Counted from the stretch's first letter, positions 18,140-29,769 are shown. The stretch: 44,079 nt of DNA from Prochlorococcus sp. AG-432-D11 (GCA_003212885.1 QCOP01000006.1:1-44079), one strand, 5' to 3'. Translations and numbers: made by a program. The notes: generated from the letters alone by a model not told the origin.

Positions 18140-19393
18140 TCAATTAGTAATTTTTACTGCTTTCGATTGAGGTATTCCCTGCAGTAAAAAGATTACTATC
18201 ATTAGCATTATTGCACCTCCTATGAACGGACTAGTTGGATTGATTTTGTCATAAGCAAATCCAGCAATGCCCCCTCCTACAAAAGTCCCAAGACTTTGTA
18301 ACCCTTGTAAACCACCTAATAATGTTCCTTGGCTTGAGCTTTGTATTTTTCTTGATATTAGACTTCTTAGACAAGGTGTCACTAAACCTGTTCCTATTGC
18401 AAGCAGTATTGAAGCAAAAAAGACAATTGGAATAGAGGTTTCAGAATTAGCAATTGTTATAAGTAAACTACCTACAGTTAATAAGCCTAGTCCTGTAGTA
18501 GTGAGTTTTAACTCTCCAAATTTTTTGACTAATGGTCCAATAAGTCCACCCTGGACAATCATTGCAACTATTCCAACTACTGCAAAAACCCAACCTGAAA
18601 GGGTACTAGTCCAAGCAAATGATTCCTTTAAATAAAGGACTAATATTGTTGTAAATCCATTAAAAGCCATAAAAAATAAAAAGAATCCTAAGCATGGTTT
18701 TTGGAGTAATGGGTTGCTAAACAGTTTGTAGAGTTGACTAAAGGGATTTAGACTCCGTTTTTTAGGTAATTTTATTCGGTCTTTTTGAGAGAGTGTTTCA
18801 GGAAGTATCCATGTGACGAGTGCTAAGTTGATGAACGCAAAGGTACTTGCTGGAATTACCGTTAGGGTTGGATTTATTTCAGCTAGTTTGCCTCCTAACG
18901 GCGGTCCAATTGCAAATCCAAGACCAAAAGCTAATCCTATTAAGCCAAATGATCGTGCTCTGTTTTCAGGAGTTGAAATATCTGCCAATACAGCTGTAGC
19001 TGTTGCCGCAGTTCCACCACTTAGCCCATCTATTATTCGAGCAAAAAAGAGTAGAATTAATGGTAATAAGCTTGCCCACGAAGGTAAAAAACTATTCCAA
19101 TTAAGACTGAGTGTGATTCCGAATAAAGATAATGCGATGATTGAACCAGCTGTGCAAAATTGTAAAATTGGTTTTCTTCCAAAGCGATCACTAAGTGATC
19201 CGATGAGAGGAGCAACGGTAAATTGTGCTAATGCATAACTGCCAGATAGAAGAGCAAGTGTTATTCCGCTGCTTGTAAATCTTTCTAAAAGAAACGGTAA
19301 AAGTGGAAATACAAAACTTTCTCCTAAGCGATCATCTAATAATGTAAAGAAAGCACATAATTGAGTGGGCATTATTTTGTGATTCTTTTGCAT
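18140..19393 (-). CDS. MFS transporter, TetA-like drug exporter family
   Basis: A 417-residue protein with about 12 membrane spans and the MFS motif A in the loop between helices 2 and 3 (GSLSDRFGRKP, near residues 60-72). An acidic DDRLGESFVFPLLPFLLERF segment in helix 1 and GLAFGLGFAIGPPLGG in helix 5 (antiporter motif C-like) fit the multidrug/tetracycline-type exporters. The substrate is unknown. Start may be the ATG at 19393 or the internal ATG at 19372 (MPTQLCAFF), which would leave more room for promoters in the 25-base gap to the divergent cobA gene. Membership in the MFS is sure. Confidence 0.85.
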   Translation of the reverse strand: MQKNHKIMPTQLCAFFTLLDDRLGESFVFPLLPFLLERFTSSGITLALLSGSYALAQFTVAPLIGSLSDRFGRKPILQFCTAGSIIALSLFGITLSLNWNSFLPSWASLLPLILLFFARIIDGLSGGTAATATAVLADISTPENRARSFGLIGLAFGLGFAIGPPLGGKLAEINPTLTVIPASTFAFINLALVTWILPETLSQKDRIKLPKKRSLNPFSQLYKLFSNPLLQKPCLGFFLFFMAFNGFTTILVLYLKESFAWTSTLSGWVFAVVGIVAMIVQGGLIGPLVKKFGELKLTTTGLGLLTVGSLLITIANSETSIPIVFFASILLAIGTGLVTPCLRSLISRKIQSSSQGTLLGGLQGLQSLGTFVGGGIAGFAYDKINPTSPFIGGAIMLMIVIFLLQGIPQSKAVKITN

Positions 19394-19418
19394 AACCTTC
19401 TCTTTTAAATTTTTCTTT

Positions 19419-20204
19419 ATGAATAATGAGTATTTAGGGAAAGTGTATTTAGTGGGTGCGGGTCCTGGAGACCCTAATTTACTAACTATTAAGGCCTATA
19501 ATCTACTTCGCCAATGTACAGCACTAGTATATGACGCTTTGGTACCTCAAGAGGTGATTGATTTGGTTTCTAAAAAATGTGAATGTTTTTTTGTTGGAAA
19601 ACGTCGAGGTCATCATTCAATGTCGCAAGAGAGTATTAATTTATTACTTGCTGACCTGGCTTCTTCTCATAGTATTGTTGTTAGGTTGAAGGGAGGAGAC
19701 CCTTTTTTGTTTGGGAGAGGTGGAGAAGAAGCAACATATCTTCAAAGTCAAAGTATTCTTGTTGAAATTGTTCCAGGAATAACTTCAGGTGTAGCTGCGC
19801 TTGCTTATTTTGGAATTCCTTTAACTCATCGGCTTGTTGGCAGTTCGGTAACATTTGTCACTGGGCATGAAGGAATTGATAAACTTCGACCCTCAGTTAA
19901 TTGGAGGGCTTTGGCAAAAGCTACTAATACATTAGTTATATATATGGGCGTTCATAATATTGAATATATTGTTAGCGAGTTAATTGAGGGTGGGATTGAT
20001 AAAAATGTTTCTGCAGCAGTTATTCAACAAGCGACAGTACAAGGTCAACGTATGTTGAAGACTTCATTACAACATCTGGCTAGTGAAGTATCAAAGCAAG
20101 ATTTCATCTCACCTTCAATAGTTGTTATTGGAACTATTATCGACTTTCAAGTTGATGAATGTATTACTACGCCTGCTAATGTCACTATGCCTATATTATT
20201 TTAA
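19419..20204 (+). CDS. cobA: uroporphyrinogen-III C-methyltransferase
   Basis: Adds two SAM-derived methyl groups to uroporphyrinogen III to give precorrin-2, the branch point to sirohaem and corrinoids. The 261-residue protein is a single-domain CobA: VYLVGAGPGDPNLLTIKA at the start, VYDALV near residue 38, VRLKGGDPFLFGRGGEE near residue 90, and VPGITSGVAALAYFGIPLTHR near 120. There is no fused CysG or HemD domain. It diverges from the MFS gene over 25 bases and converges with pabC, 5 bases apart. No cobalamin riboswitch is visible upstream. Confidence 0.95.
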   Translation: MNNEYLGKVYLVGAGPGDPNLLTIKAYNLLRQCTALVYDALVPQEVIDLVSKKCECFFVGKRRGHHSMSQESINLLLADLASSHSIVVRLKGGDPFLFGRGGEEATYLQSQSILVEIVPGITSGVAALAYFGIPLTHRLVGSSVTFVTGHEGIDKLRPSVNWRALAKATNTLVIYMGVHNIEYIVSELIEGGIDKNVSAAVIQQATVQGQRMLKTSLQHLASEVSKQDFISPSIVVIGTIIDFQVDECITTPANVTMPILF

Positions 20205-20209
20205 TGATT

Positions 20210-21028
20210 TTAATCTATCAGTGAGTACCAGAATTCTTTGCATTGGTTAAATATTGGTAATTCGATATCATTAATTTGTCTAATTGGTTGACAACCAAGA
20301 CTATTTAATTGCATCCAGAAGTCTCCTTCCATAGGATTCGCATCTATTAATGCTTGTTTAATAGTGCCATTTCTTAGCCCTTGCTCTCTCATTATGCCTG
20401 GCAAACAACCGCTTGCATTTCTAGGTGTAAGAAATTGATTATTGCGTTTTATTATTAAGTTGGCTGTTGTTGCACAGCACATTTCCCCTGTTGTACTTAA
20501 CAATAAGGCATCATCATAACCTTGCGTTTGGGCTTCACTTCTTGCACTAATTGATTGAACATATGAAAATGTTTTATGTTGACTTAATTGACTATTAGCA
20601 TTTCTTTGCTCTTTTCTACTAATGTATGCTGAAAATGCTTTAAATGAAGGTTTGTGCTCATAAATTACCATCCAAAAATTGTATTTTGTATGAATATAAT
20701 TTCTATTAAAATTGATTCCTCTTTCTGAAAAGGCTCCTCTACTCCAATTGATTCGTATGGTTGCATTCTTTTCTTCTGCTCCAAATCTCTTTATCATTTC
20801 ATTTATTTTTTCGTATATAAAATCATTTTTTAGAGAGATTTCCATTTTTAGAAAGACAGCACTTTTTTGCCATCTATTTATATGATCATTTAGCAACTTT
20901 GGCTTCCCATTTAAAATACATATTGTTTCAAAGATACCATCACTTAGCCATAAACCTCTGTTATTTAGAGGAATCGCCAATTCATCAATGCTACCCCAAT
21001 TGTCATTAAAATAACATAAATTTCTCAT
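20210..21028 (-). CDS. pabC: class IV aminotransferase, probable 4-amino-4-deoxychorismate lyase
   Basis: A 272-residue fold-type IV PLP protein. The PLP lysine is Lys152 in SQHKTFSYVQSISARSEA, and N-terminal GLWLSDGIFETICI fits the family start. The stretch STTGEMCCATTANLII (about residues 178-193) occupies the site that in many relatives reads LNxxGxVxE...SN; here the usual glutamate is not present in its normal context, which is worth noting. Its place 19 bases downstream of pabB on the same strand supports release of pyruvate from aminodeoxychorismate to form p-aminobenzoate. A D-amino acid or branched-chain aminotransferase role is the alternative. Confidence 0.8.
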   Translation of the reverse strand: MRNLCYFNDNWGSIDELAIPLNNRGLWLSDGIFETICILNGKPKLLNDHINRWQKSAVFLKMEISLKNDFIYEKINEMIKRFGAEEKNATIRINWSRGAFSERGINFNRNYIHTKYNFWMVIYEHKPSFKAFSAYISRKEQRNANSQLSQHKTFSYVQSISARSEAQTQGYDDALLLSTTGEMCCATTANLIIKRNNQFLTPRNASGCLPGIMREQGLRNGTIKQALIDANPMEGDFWMQLNSLGCQPIRQINDIELPIFNQCKEFWYSLID

Positions 21029-21047
21029 TAATTGTTTTCCTACGATT

Positions 21048-22388
21048 TTAGGAACTTTTTGCTAATGCTTCTAATAGAGGCATTAGTTTCCAATTGACTT
21101 CATCTGCTTCTTTTTCGGGATCAGAATCTGCAACTATGCCTCCACCTGCATAAATACGTAGAGATGATTTGTTCATAATAAGTGATCTTATTAATATATT
21201 ACTATCAAAAGTCCCATCCCAATTGATATTTATAAAGGAACCACAATATGGACCTCTTGCATGAGATTCAAACTCGTTGATTCGCTTGCATGCTCTTGGT
21301 TTTGGTGCTCCTGAAATTGATCCTCCTGGCCAACATGCTTCTAATAAATCTACCCAATTCATATCTGTTTTAAGTTTTCCTTGTATGGTCGATGTAAGGT
21401 GATGTACTTTGGCAAAACTTTCAAGCTTTAATAGGTCTCTAACTTGAATGGATCCCGGTTTACAGACCTTGCCAAGGTCATTTCTAAGAAGATCTACAAT
21501 CATAATATTTTCTGATCTATCCTTGGCACTTGAGACTAATTCTGCGGCCATCAAAGCGTCTTGTCTAGTGTCATCATATCTTGGACGAGTGCCTTTTATA
21601 GGATTAGTTTTTACCATCCCATTATTTGATACTTTTAGGAATCTTTCAGGTGAGGTAGAAAGAACAGATTCACCTTCAGCTTCTCCAGATGCTATTACTA
21701 TTCCAGAGAAAGGAGCTGGACAATATCTTCTCAGCTTTTTATACAGGTTGTAAGGCTTTAGATTTTCATGGTTTTTTAGTATATAGCAAGTTGCTATATT
21801 TGCTTGAAAAATATCTCCTTTTTTGATTAGTTCTTTTATATACTTTACATTTTGCATAAAATCATCTCTTGTAGTTGTTGTTTGCCATGAATTTGTAGAA
21901 ATAGCATCATTATTATTAAGTTCATTCTTATCTTTTTTCTTTTTAATTGTTGTATTTATGTTATGTATGAATTCAATAAATTGATTGAGTCTAGGCACAT
22001 TTTCTCCTTCGAGCCATAATTTTTTCTCAAATAAATCAAATTTAATTACTGGGTCATGCCTTGCTATCCATAAAATAGACATTGAATTATCTTTCCATCC
22101 TAGATTTGGTTCTATCCAAGCACCGGCTTCAAAACTTAGCCATCCAGTCCAATGGCCTGATTGAATATTTCTTAAAATCTTAAACGGATTACTAGAGTTT
22201 GATTGGTTGGGAAGAAGCTTACAATGCTGGTATTCTAATGGATCTGCGCCGATTATTATATATCTTCCATTATCACTTCCGTCTCCATCAAGCCAAATGA
22301 AACCATTCTCTCCAAACAATTTTATTAGATTCTCTGCCACTAATTCTGGTTCTATCCAGTATTCAAATTGACGTTCAATTTTTTTCAT
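21048..22388 (-). CDS. pabB: aminodeoxychorismate synthase component I
   Basis: Chorismate-using enzyme that adds ammonia at C4 to make aminodeoxychorismate for folate. The 446-residue protein has the chorismate-binding domain in its C-terminal two thirds. The motif NPIKGTRPR carries Lys265, the PIKGT lysine that marks PabB; anthranilate synthase TrpE has PxAGT instead. Downstream are [34 protein letters not shown] and GPYCGSF, all typical. No glutaminase domain is fused, so PabA is encoded elsewhere. Its ATG overlaps the queC stop (ATGA), which suggests coupling of translation. Confidence 0.92.
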   Translation of the reverse strand: MKKIERQFEYWIEPELVAENLIKLFGENGFIWLDGDGSDNGRYIIIGADPLEYQHCKLLPNQSNSSNPFKILRNIQSGHWTGWLSFEAGAWIEPNLGWKDNSMSILWIARHDPVIKFDLFEKKLWLEGENVPRLNQFIEFIHNINTTIKKKKDKNELNNNDAISTNSWQTTTTRDDFMQNVKYIKELIKKGDIFQANIATCYILKNHENLKPYNLYKKLRRYCPAPFSGIVIASGEAEGESVLSTSPERFLKVSNNGMVKTNPIKGTRPRYDDTRQDALMAAELVSSAKDRSENIMIVDLLRNDLGKVCKPGSIQVRDLLKLESFAKVHHLTSTIQGKLKTDMNWVDLLEACWPGGSISGAPKPRACKRINEFESHARGPYCGSFININWDGTFDSNILIRSLIMNKSSLRIYAGGGIVADSDPEKEADEVNWKLMPLLEALAKSS

Positions 22389-23074
22389 ATTTGTTTATTC
22401 GTTGTATCTGGCCTATATCCTGCCTTGTGCAATGCGCTATTTCGAATTCGACAACTATCACATACTCCACAAGGCTCATTTCTACCGTTATAACAACTCC
22501 ATGTTAAGTCGATAGGTATATTGAGCCTTATGGCTTCTTTAACTATCTCTACTTTGTTGAGGTGTATAAGTGGTGCCCAGAGTTTGATTGTATTACCTTC
22601 TATCGCTGCTTTGCTCGAAAGATCTGCAAGTGTTTGATATGCATTGAGATAATTTGGCCGACAATCTGGATAACCAGAATAATCAATTGCGTTTATACCC
22701 AGGACTAATTCATTAGCTTTACGAGCTTCAGCCAAGCTTAATCCAATTGCAATAAATACAGTGTTGCGGCCAGGTACATAAGTATTCGGTATTTTATCCT
22801 GATTCAAACCATTTTCGGGAATACCTTCTCCAAGGTCTGTTAAGGAAGACCCTCCCCAACTACCTAAATCAACTTTAATTGTGTGATGTTCTTCAAGCTT
22901 AAAGTGGTGTGCTAATGCATTTGCTGCTTTTAGTTCCCGTTTGTGTCTTTGTCCGTAATCAAATGAAAGGCCAATAACTTTTTTACCTGATTCTAGTGCA
23001 AGAGCTGTAGCTGTTGCTGAATCAAGACCTCCTGACAAGAGAGCAATTGTAATTTTGTTGTTATAACTTTTCAT
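22385..23074 (-). CDS. queC: 7-cyano-7-deazaguanine synthase
   Basis: ATP-dependent conversion of 7-carboxy-7-deazaguanine to preQ0, a step toward queuosine in tRNA. The 229-residue protein has the PP-loop SGGLDS (residues 14-19) at the N-terminus and a C-terminal zinc site, CX7CX2CX2C (Cys194, Cys202, Cys205, Cys208). Length is normal. It is 9 bases downstream of queE and overlaps pabB by 4 bases, all on the minus strand. Start ATG at 23074 fits the family. Confidence 0.96.
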   Translation of the reverse strand: MKSYNNKITIALLSGGLDSATATALALESGKKVIGLSFDYGQRHKRELKAANALAHHFKLEEHHTIKVDLGSWGGSSLTDLGEGIPENGLNQDKIPNTYVPGRNTVFIAIGLSLAEARKANELVLGINAIDYSGYPDCRPNYLNAYQTLADLSSKAAIEGNTIKLWAPLIHLNKVEIVKEAIRLNIPIDLTWSCYNGRNEPCGVCDSCRIRNSALHKAGYRPDTTNKQI

Positions 23075-23083
23075 GATTGATAA

Positions 23084-23755
23084 TTAGGTAACTCCTAACC
23101 ATTTGTGTGTTTGCATACTTAATCTCCATTGAGGATTACTTTTTACATATGAGATAGCAAGTTTTGTTCCTTTTTCATTATTCCAGCCTGGTTGTAAAAA
23201 TAGTAATGGTGTAGTTATAAAGTGTTGATTACGGCTAGCTTGTTTGCTTTTATAATATTCTGCAAGCCGAGCTATTTTCTCTGCAAATATTAGATCTTCT
23301 TCGGAGTGAATTATAACTTTAATTTCATGACAGGATTTCAAGGTTTCAATTTTTGGAGGCATATGCTGTTTGGGGGATAAGGTGATCCAATTTGGAGATC
23401 CACTAATTGGATTAACGCCACTAGTTTCAATATGAATAGGTAATGGTTCCTTACCATTGGTTGATGTTATTTCTCTAATGACTTTGCATAATGGATTTAA
23501 ATCATGTTCCAGAGGTTCGCCACCGGTAAGAACTAAAAATGAAGCGCCATTAGCTTGCGCAAGTTTGGTTTGTGCAGCTAGTGAATGAAGTTCAAAAATC
23601 TTATGTTGTTTTATAGACCATGATTCTTTGGTATCACACCATTTACATCCGACTGAACAGCCTGCAAGTCTGATAAAAAACGCACTTTTTCCTGTATGAG
23701 CTCCTTCTCCTTGTATAGAATGAAAATATTCCACAACTGGGAGAGTAGATTTCAT
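23084..23755 (-). CDS. queE: 7-carboxy-7-deazaguanine synthase
   Basis: Radical SAM enzyme that makes 7-carboxy-7-deazaguanine from carboxytetrahydropterin. The 223-residue protein begins with the QueE signature EYFHSIQGEGAHTGKSAFFI, followed by AGCSVGCKWCDTKESW with the cluster cysteines Cys33, Cys37 and Cys40 (CX3CX2C). TGGEPLEH is the SAM-contacting motif. It directly precedes queC, so the two successive enzymes are co-transcribed. queD and queF are not in the window. Confidence 0.95.
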   Translation of the reverse strand: MKSTLPVVEYFHSIQGEGAHTGKSAFFIRLAGCSVGCKWCDTKESWSIKQHKIFELHSLAAQTKLAQANGASFLVLTGGEPLEHDLNPLCKVIREITSTNGKEPLPIHIETSGVNPISGSPNWITLSPKQHMPPKIETLKSCHEIKVIIHSEEDLIFAEKIARLAEYYKSKQASRNQHFITTPLLFLQPGWNNEKGTKLAISYVKSNPQWRLSMQTHKWLGVT

Positions 23756-23794
23756 AAATTGTTCTAAATTGCTTTAAAGAAATATCAGATTAAT

Positions 23795-25414
<1,620 letters not shown>

Positions 25415-25477
25415 TTACTTAATATCTATATTTTAAAGTACCTTGATATTTGTCAAGGCCAAACAATTATTACTAAT

Positions 25478-27292
25478 TTATTCACTATCTTCCAATGTGC
25501 TAGATATGTGAAGCTCATTCAATTGTTTTTCAGTGACATTTGATGGAGCATCTGTTAATAAGCATCTAGCTTGTTGTGTTTTTGGGAAAGCGATTGTATC
25601 TCTAATGGAGCTTTCACCTGCTAATAGCATAATTATTCTATCCATACCGAATGCTAGCCCTCCATGTGGAGGTGCACCCATTTCCAGTGCGTTTAAGAGA
25701 AAGCCAAATTGTTCAGTGACTTCTTTTTCTTGAAGCCCTATCGCTTGAAGAACATATTTTTGCAATTCAGAATGATGAATTCTTAATGAACCGCCACCAA
25801 GTTCGAGGCCATTTAAAACAAGATCATAGGCCTGAGCTCGTGAGTTTGGTAACTTTTGAGCCCAGAAAGTTTTATCTTCACCAAGATCTTCTTTGTTTGG
25901 TGCACAAAATGGATGATGCAATGCTTCTAATCTTTTTTCTTCATTATTAAATTCAAACATTGGAAAATCAATAACCCATAAGAAATTCCACAAATTATTA
26001 TTGCTTTTGATGAGCTTAAGTTCATTCGCAAGAAATTGCCTTAATTTATCTAAAACTTTATTTACTGATTGCACCTCACCTGCTCCAAAGAGAATTAAAT
26101 CGCCTGGTGAAGCATTTGTAGTCTTTAATAAATTGTTTTTTTGCTCCTCAGTTAAATTGTCTTTTATAGCTCCTATTGTATCTATTGTATTATTTTCTCT
26201 TACGCGTATAAAGGCTAGTCCTTTAGCTCCTGCTTTCTGGGCTTCACTAAAAATATCTCCGCCAGGTTTGATGCGTACATTACTGATCAATTCATTGCCA
26301 TTTTTTATAGTAATGCATTTAACACTACCACCAGTTTTAATTGTATTGGAAAAAACTTTAAAACCTATATCTTTCATAATTGAATTAACATTAATAAGCT
26401 CCATTTCATATCTAGTATCTGGTCTATCTGTTCCATATCTTTCCATAGATTCTTCCCATGTTAATCTTGGGAAAGGCAGAATCAGATCAATTCCTTTTAT
26501 TTTTTTCCAAATATATTGAATTAATCTTTCGGTGAATTTAAGAATATCTTCTTGACTCATAAAGCTCATTTCTATGTCAAGTTGTGTGAATTCTGGTTGT
26601 CTATCTGAACGTAAATCTTCATCACGAAAACATCTTGCAATCTGGTAATAATTTTCTATTCCACCAACCATAAGTAATTGTTTAAATAATTGTGGTGATT
26701 GTGGCAGTGCAAAACATTCTCCAGGCGAGACTCTAGAAGGAACTAAGTAATCTCTGGCACCTTCTGGTGTAGAACGGGTTAATATTGGTGTTTCCATTTC
26801 TAAGAAATTTTCATTTTCTAAGAATTCTCTAGCTGCTTTTATTGTTTGACTTCGAAGTTCTAAGTTTTGTCTCATTCTTGCTCGACGTATATCTAAATAT
26901 CTATAGCGTAACCTTAGTTCTTCTTTAACATTTTCATCATCATGTATTGATACTGGGAAAGGTAAATTGTTGGTAATTCTATTTAAAATATTAATTTTCT
27001 CAGCTAATACTTCTATCTCACCAGTTTGAAGCTTTTTATTTATTGATTCATTAGGTCTAGATTGAACTGTTCCTATTACTTGAATTACAGATTCATTTTT
27101 TAGGCTTTCGGCTAGTGAAAAAAGGTTCTGTCCTGTATCTGGATCGACTGTAATTTGGACTGTCCCCCATCGGTCTCTGAGATCTATAAAAATTACTCCA
27201 CCATGATCTCGAGAACGATCTACCCATCCACATAGTTGAACCTTGGAGTTGATGTGCTTACTACGCAGCTCCCCACAGCTATTACTGCGCAT
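25478..27292 (-). CDS. aspS: aspartyl-tRNA synthetase
   Basis: Class II synthetase of the bacterial type. It has an N-terminal OB-fold anticodon-binding domain ([18 protein letters not shown]), class II motif 2 ([20 protein letters not shown]), an inserted GAD domain typical of bacterial AspRS, and motif 3 near the C-terminus ([13 protein letters not shown]). An in-frame ATG at 27325 would add 11 residues ([11 protein letters not shown]), but family alignments begin at MRSNSCGEL, so I place the start at 27292. Neither start has a Shine-Dalgarno site. Whether it also charges tRNA-Asn cannot be told from sequence here. It lies 70 bases after gcvT on the same strand. Confidence 0.95.
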   Translation of the reverse strand: MRSNSCGELRSKHINSKVQLCGWVDRSRDHGGVIFIDLRDRWGTVQITVDPDTGQNLFSLAESLKNESVIQVIGTVQSRPNESINKKLQTGEIEVLAEKINILNRITNNLPFPVSIHDDENVKEELRLRYRYLDIRRARMRQNLELRSQTIKAAREFLENENFLEMETPILTRSTPEGARDYLVPSRVSPGECFALPQSPQLFKQLLMVGGIENYYQIARCFRDEDLRSDRQPEFTQLDIEMSFMSQEDILKFTERLIQYIWKKIKGIDLILPFPRLTWEESMERYGTDRPDTRYEMELINVNSIMKDIGFKVFSNTIKTGGSVKCITIKNGNELISNVRIKPGGDIFSEAQKAGAKGLAFIRVRENNTIDTIGAIKDNLTEEQKNNLLKTTNASPGDLILFGAGEVQSVNKVLDKLRQFLANELKLIKSNNNLWNFLWVIDFPMFEFNNEEKRLEALHHPFCAPNKEDLGEDKTFWAQKLPNSRAQAYDLVLNGLELGGGSLRIHHSELQKYVLQAIGLQEKEVTEQFGFLLNALEMGAPPHGGLAFGMDRIIMLLAGESSIRDTIAFPKTQQARCLLTDAPSNVTEKQLNELHISSTLEDSE

Positions 27293-27362
27293 TGGAATTA
27301 CTTGTTTTTTGAAATAGTCTCCCATATTAACTGTATTAAGTGTTTAAAGCCCAGTTGATTTT

Positions 27363-28478
27363 TTAAGAAACTTTCCTATAAAAAGGTTTTTTCACAATAG
27401 TTGCGGGATGCCTCTTGTTTCGAATTTCAACCTCTACTTCGTTTCCTATTTTCGCATATTCATTGGAAATATAGGCTAAAGCAATGGGTTCTTTTAGTGT
27501 CGGTGACCAGGTTCCGCTAGTAATTTCTCCTATTTCATCTGTATTTGAGAAAACTTTGTAGTGTTGTCTAGGTATAGCTTTGCCATGTACTTTTAAGCCA
27601 ATTAACTTTTTGTTGATTCCTTCTTTAGTTTGTTTCTCCAGCGAGTCTTTACCGATAAAGAAATGAGGAATCTCTAAATGAACAAGCCATCCAAGTCCTG
27701 CTTCAAGGGGTGTCCTGTTTTCATTCATTTCATGGCCATACAAATGCATTGCGGCTTCTAAGCGGAGAGTGTCTCTTGCTCCTAGACCACAGGGCGTAAC
27801 TCCACGTCTAATTAATTCTTTCCAGAGATATATTCCATCTTTAGATGGAAGTAAGATTTCAAAACCTTCTTCACCTGTATAACCTGTTCTAGAGATAAAA
27901 ACCTTAGATTTTTTGGATTGACTATGCAGATTAATAGTTAATTCTTTATGATTAAATTTAGGCATATTAATGTTTATTTCAGGAATGATATTTGTTAGAT
28001 ATGTTTTTGAATTTGGTCCTTGTAGAGCTAGTAGTATATGATCTCTTTGGTAGTGGAAAATAGAAATATTGTTCTTTTTGATATGTGACTTTATCCAAGC
28101 TATATCAATAGCTGTACGACTAGCATTGATAATTATTAGTAAATTATCGCCATTTTCATTCTGTCCTTTGTCATAAATGATTAAGTCATCAATTATCCCT
28201 GCTTTTTCATTAAGTAGGACGGTATATAAAGCTTCCCCACTTCCAATTCTTTGTAAATCGCTTGGGACTAATTGTTGTAAATGTTTTTTTGCATTGGGGC
28301 CTTCTATAGAGACAACTCCCATATGGGATATATCGAATATTCCTGCGTTAGTTCTAACAGCATGATGTTCGGCAATAAGGCCTTGGAACTGAATAGGCAT
28401 TTCCCAGCCAGCAAAGTTAACCATTTTACAGTCATGTTGAAGGCAGGCTGCATGGAGATCTGTTTTGTGGGTAATCAT
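27363..28478 (-). CDS. gcvT: aminomethyltransferase, glycine cleavage T protein
   Basis: Transfers the methylene group from aminomethyl-H protein to tetrahydrofolate, releasing ammonia. The 371-residue protein shows the GcvT start NFAGWEMPIQFQGLIAEHHA and GIFDISHMGVVSIEGPNA, and SRTGYTGEEGFEILLP in the folate-binding core, with GLGARDTLRLEAAMHLYGHE further on. gcvP and gcvH are not adjacent. It is first in a minus-strand run that leads into aspS and pyrG. I saw no glycine riboswitch in the 100 bases upstream, which are shared with the divergent small Cys-rich gene. Confidence 0.95.
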   Translation of the reverse strand: MITHKTDLHAACLQHDCKMVNFAGWEMPIQFQGLIAEHHAVRTNAGIFDISHMGVVSIEGPNAKKHLQQLVPSDLQRIGSGEALYTVLLNEKAGIIDDLIIYDKGQNENGDNLLIIINASRTAIDIAWIKSHIKKNNISIFHYQRDHILLALQGPNSKTYLTNIIPEININMPKFNHKELTINLHSQSKKSKVFISRTGYTGEEGFEILLPSKDGIYLWKELIRRGVTPCGLGARDTLRLEAAMHLYGHEMNENRTPLEAGLGWLVHLEIPHFFIGKDSLEKQTKEGINKKLIGLKVHGKAIPRQHYKVFSNTDEIGEITSGTWSPTLKEPIALAYISNEYAKIGNEVEVEIRNKRHPATIVKKPFYRKVS

Positions 28479-28578
28479 TGATGTTGTTCGGGTAAAACGG
28501 TTTTTGTAGAAAAGAAATTAATATTTCGTGGTCTAATTTGAGAAGAATACCTATTCTGTAGTTCTTGGGACAAAATGG

Positions 28579-28797
28579 ATGTCTTTGAAGCCATGCTGCC
28601 AAACTTGTCAACATTGTGCATCAGGCCATACTGGTTCAGCGGGTTGGTGTCTTTTAAGAGGAATAAAAGTACATAATGCAATTTCCTCATTGGTTTTTTG
28701 TCATCATTGGACTAGGAAAGAACCATCTTTGCAAAGTGTTGAAGACAATCCCAAAGAATCTGACAAGCAACTTGATTTTGGTAGGGCTCTTATATAG
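28579..28797 (+). CDS. small Cys-rich conserved protein of unknown function
   Basis: A 72-residue protein with cysteines at 6, 7, 10, 13, 24 and 41 and a CHHW motif (41-44) in a compact pattern, CxxC near the N-terminus, then HTGSAGWC and LVFCHHWT. Four spaced Cys or Cys/His positions suggest a zinc or Fe-S site; this is inference. From memory it resembles small uncharacterised picocyanobacterial proteins with the GWC...CHHW pattern. The tail (from about residue 50) is polar and not Cys-containing. An overlapping ATG at 28575 opens a different, shorter frame of 33 codons. It is divergent from gcvT and converges on speB. No clear ribosome-binding site. Confidence 0.65.
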   Translation: MSLKPCCQTCQHCASGHTGSAGWCLLRGIKVHNAISSLVFCHHWTRKEPSLQSVEDNPKESDKQLDFGRALI

Positions 28798-28857
28798 TAA
28801 TTATATTTGATTATTCATTATTTAAGCTAAGATTTGTTTTTAAGTGAAAAATTCTAT

Positions 28858-29769
28858 TTATTGTTGGATCAGTTTAGTTTGATGCATAAGCATTATTAAA
28901 CTTCTAGTTACTTTTGCTGCTAAAATACTACTAATACCTGATGTATCTAATTGAGGTGATAATTCCACAATATCACCACCTATAATATTATAGTCTTTTA
29001 TAATTTGTATTATATTTGCAAAATCATTCCATGAAAATCCACCAGGCTCAGGAGTACCTGTACCTGGCAATATAGCAGGATCAAACCAATCTAGATCGAT
29101 AGTTAAATATATAGGTTTTCCTTTGTGTGGTTTTAATGCATTTCTCAATTTGTGATTATCTTTACCTGGTAAGGATTTAATTAGTCTATTATTATTTTGT
29201 AGATCTTCAAACTCATTTTTTGTTCCACTTCTGATCCCTACTTGAAGAATTTGATTACTTGGAATAATATCTAAGCATCGACGTATTACACAAGCATGAT
29301 TATATTTTGATTGCATCCATTCATTTCTTAAATCTGCATGTGCATCAAGTTGAATAATAATAATTTCTGGATATTTAGTAGCAATTGCATGTATTGCTCC
29401 GATAGTAATTGAGTGTTCTCCTCCTAACATTAGGGGCTTAATATTATTTGCTAAAAGTTGATTAGTTACTTTTGTAACTCGTTCAATCACTGGTTGTGGT
29501 GCTCCATAAGGAATATCTAGTAACCCAAAATCTACAAAATTAAGAGTTTCTAAATCAAGATTTAGTTGAGGACAAAATGTTTCTAATCCGCTACTTACAG
29601 ATCTAATCGAATCAGGGCCAAATCTCGTACCTGGTCTAAACGAAGTTGTGCCATCATAAGGGACTCCATAGATGCCAATATTGCAATTTTTGGCTACCCT
29701 TTTGGCTCCCATAAATATTGGACCTTCATCATTATTTGAGAAAAATTCTTGTTTAAAGTTTTTATTCAT
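28858..29769 (-). CDS. speB: agmatinase / ureohydrolase family protein
   Basis: A 303-residue manganese-type ureohydrolase. The metal-ligand motifs are GGEHSITIGAIHAI, QLDAHADLRNEW and LTIDLDWFDPAILPGTGTPE. Agmatinase (agmatine to putrescine plus urea) fits best because speE follows the preceding overlap on the same strand: the speB start overlaps the speE stop by 8 bases. Arginase, guanidinobutyrase and the cyanobacterial guanidine hydrolase share this fold, so the substrate is inferred from context. Start ATG at 29769. Confidence 0.85.
   Translation of the reverse strand: MNKNFKQEFFSNNDEGPIFMGAKRVAKNCNIGIYGVPYDGTTSFRPGTRFGPDSIRSVSSGLETFCPQLNLDLETLNFVDFGLLDIPYGAPQPVIERVTKVTNQLLANNIKPLMLGGEHSITIGAIHAIATKYPEIIIIQLDAHADLRNEWMQSKYNHACVIRRCLDIIPSNQILQVGIRSGTKNEFEDLQNNNRLIKSLPGKDNHKLRNALKPHKGKPIYLTIDLDWFDPAILPGTGTPEPGGFSWNDFANIIQIIKDYNIIGGDIVELSPQLDTSGISSILAAKVTRSLIMLMHQTKLIQQ

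Noticed and set aside
19186-19200. GATCACT-A-AGTGATC inverted repeat inside the MFS gene.
   Set aside because: It is a 7-bp arm in coding sequence with no regulatory context, and such short palindromes are frequent.
28479-28578. A glycine riboswitch upstream of gcvT.
   Set aside because: I could not find the conserved riboswitch cores or paired elements in the 100-base spacer.
28575-28676. An alternative 33-codon ORF from the ATG at 28575.
   Set aside because: It is shorter than the Cys-rich frame that starts at 28579 and has no conserved-looking motif.
28432-28690. Two minus-strand ORFs of 60-71 codons over the gcvT start and the small Cys-rich gene.
   Set aside because: They overlap better-supported frames on the other strand, have no protein-like motif I can name, and look like shadows.
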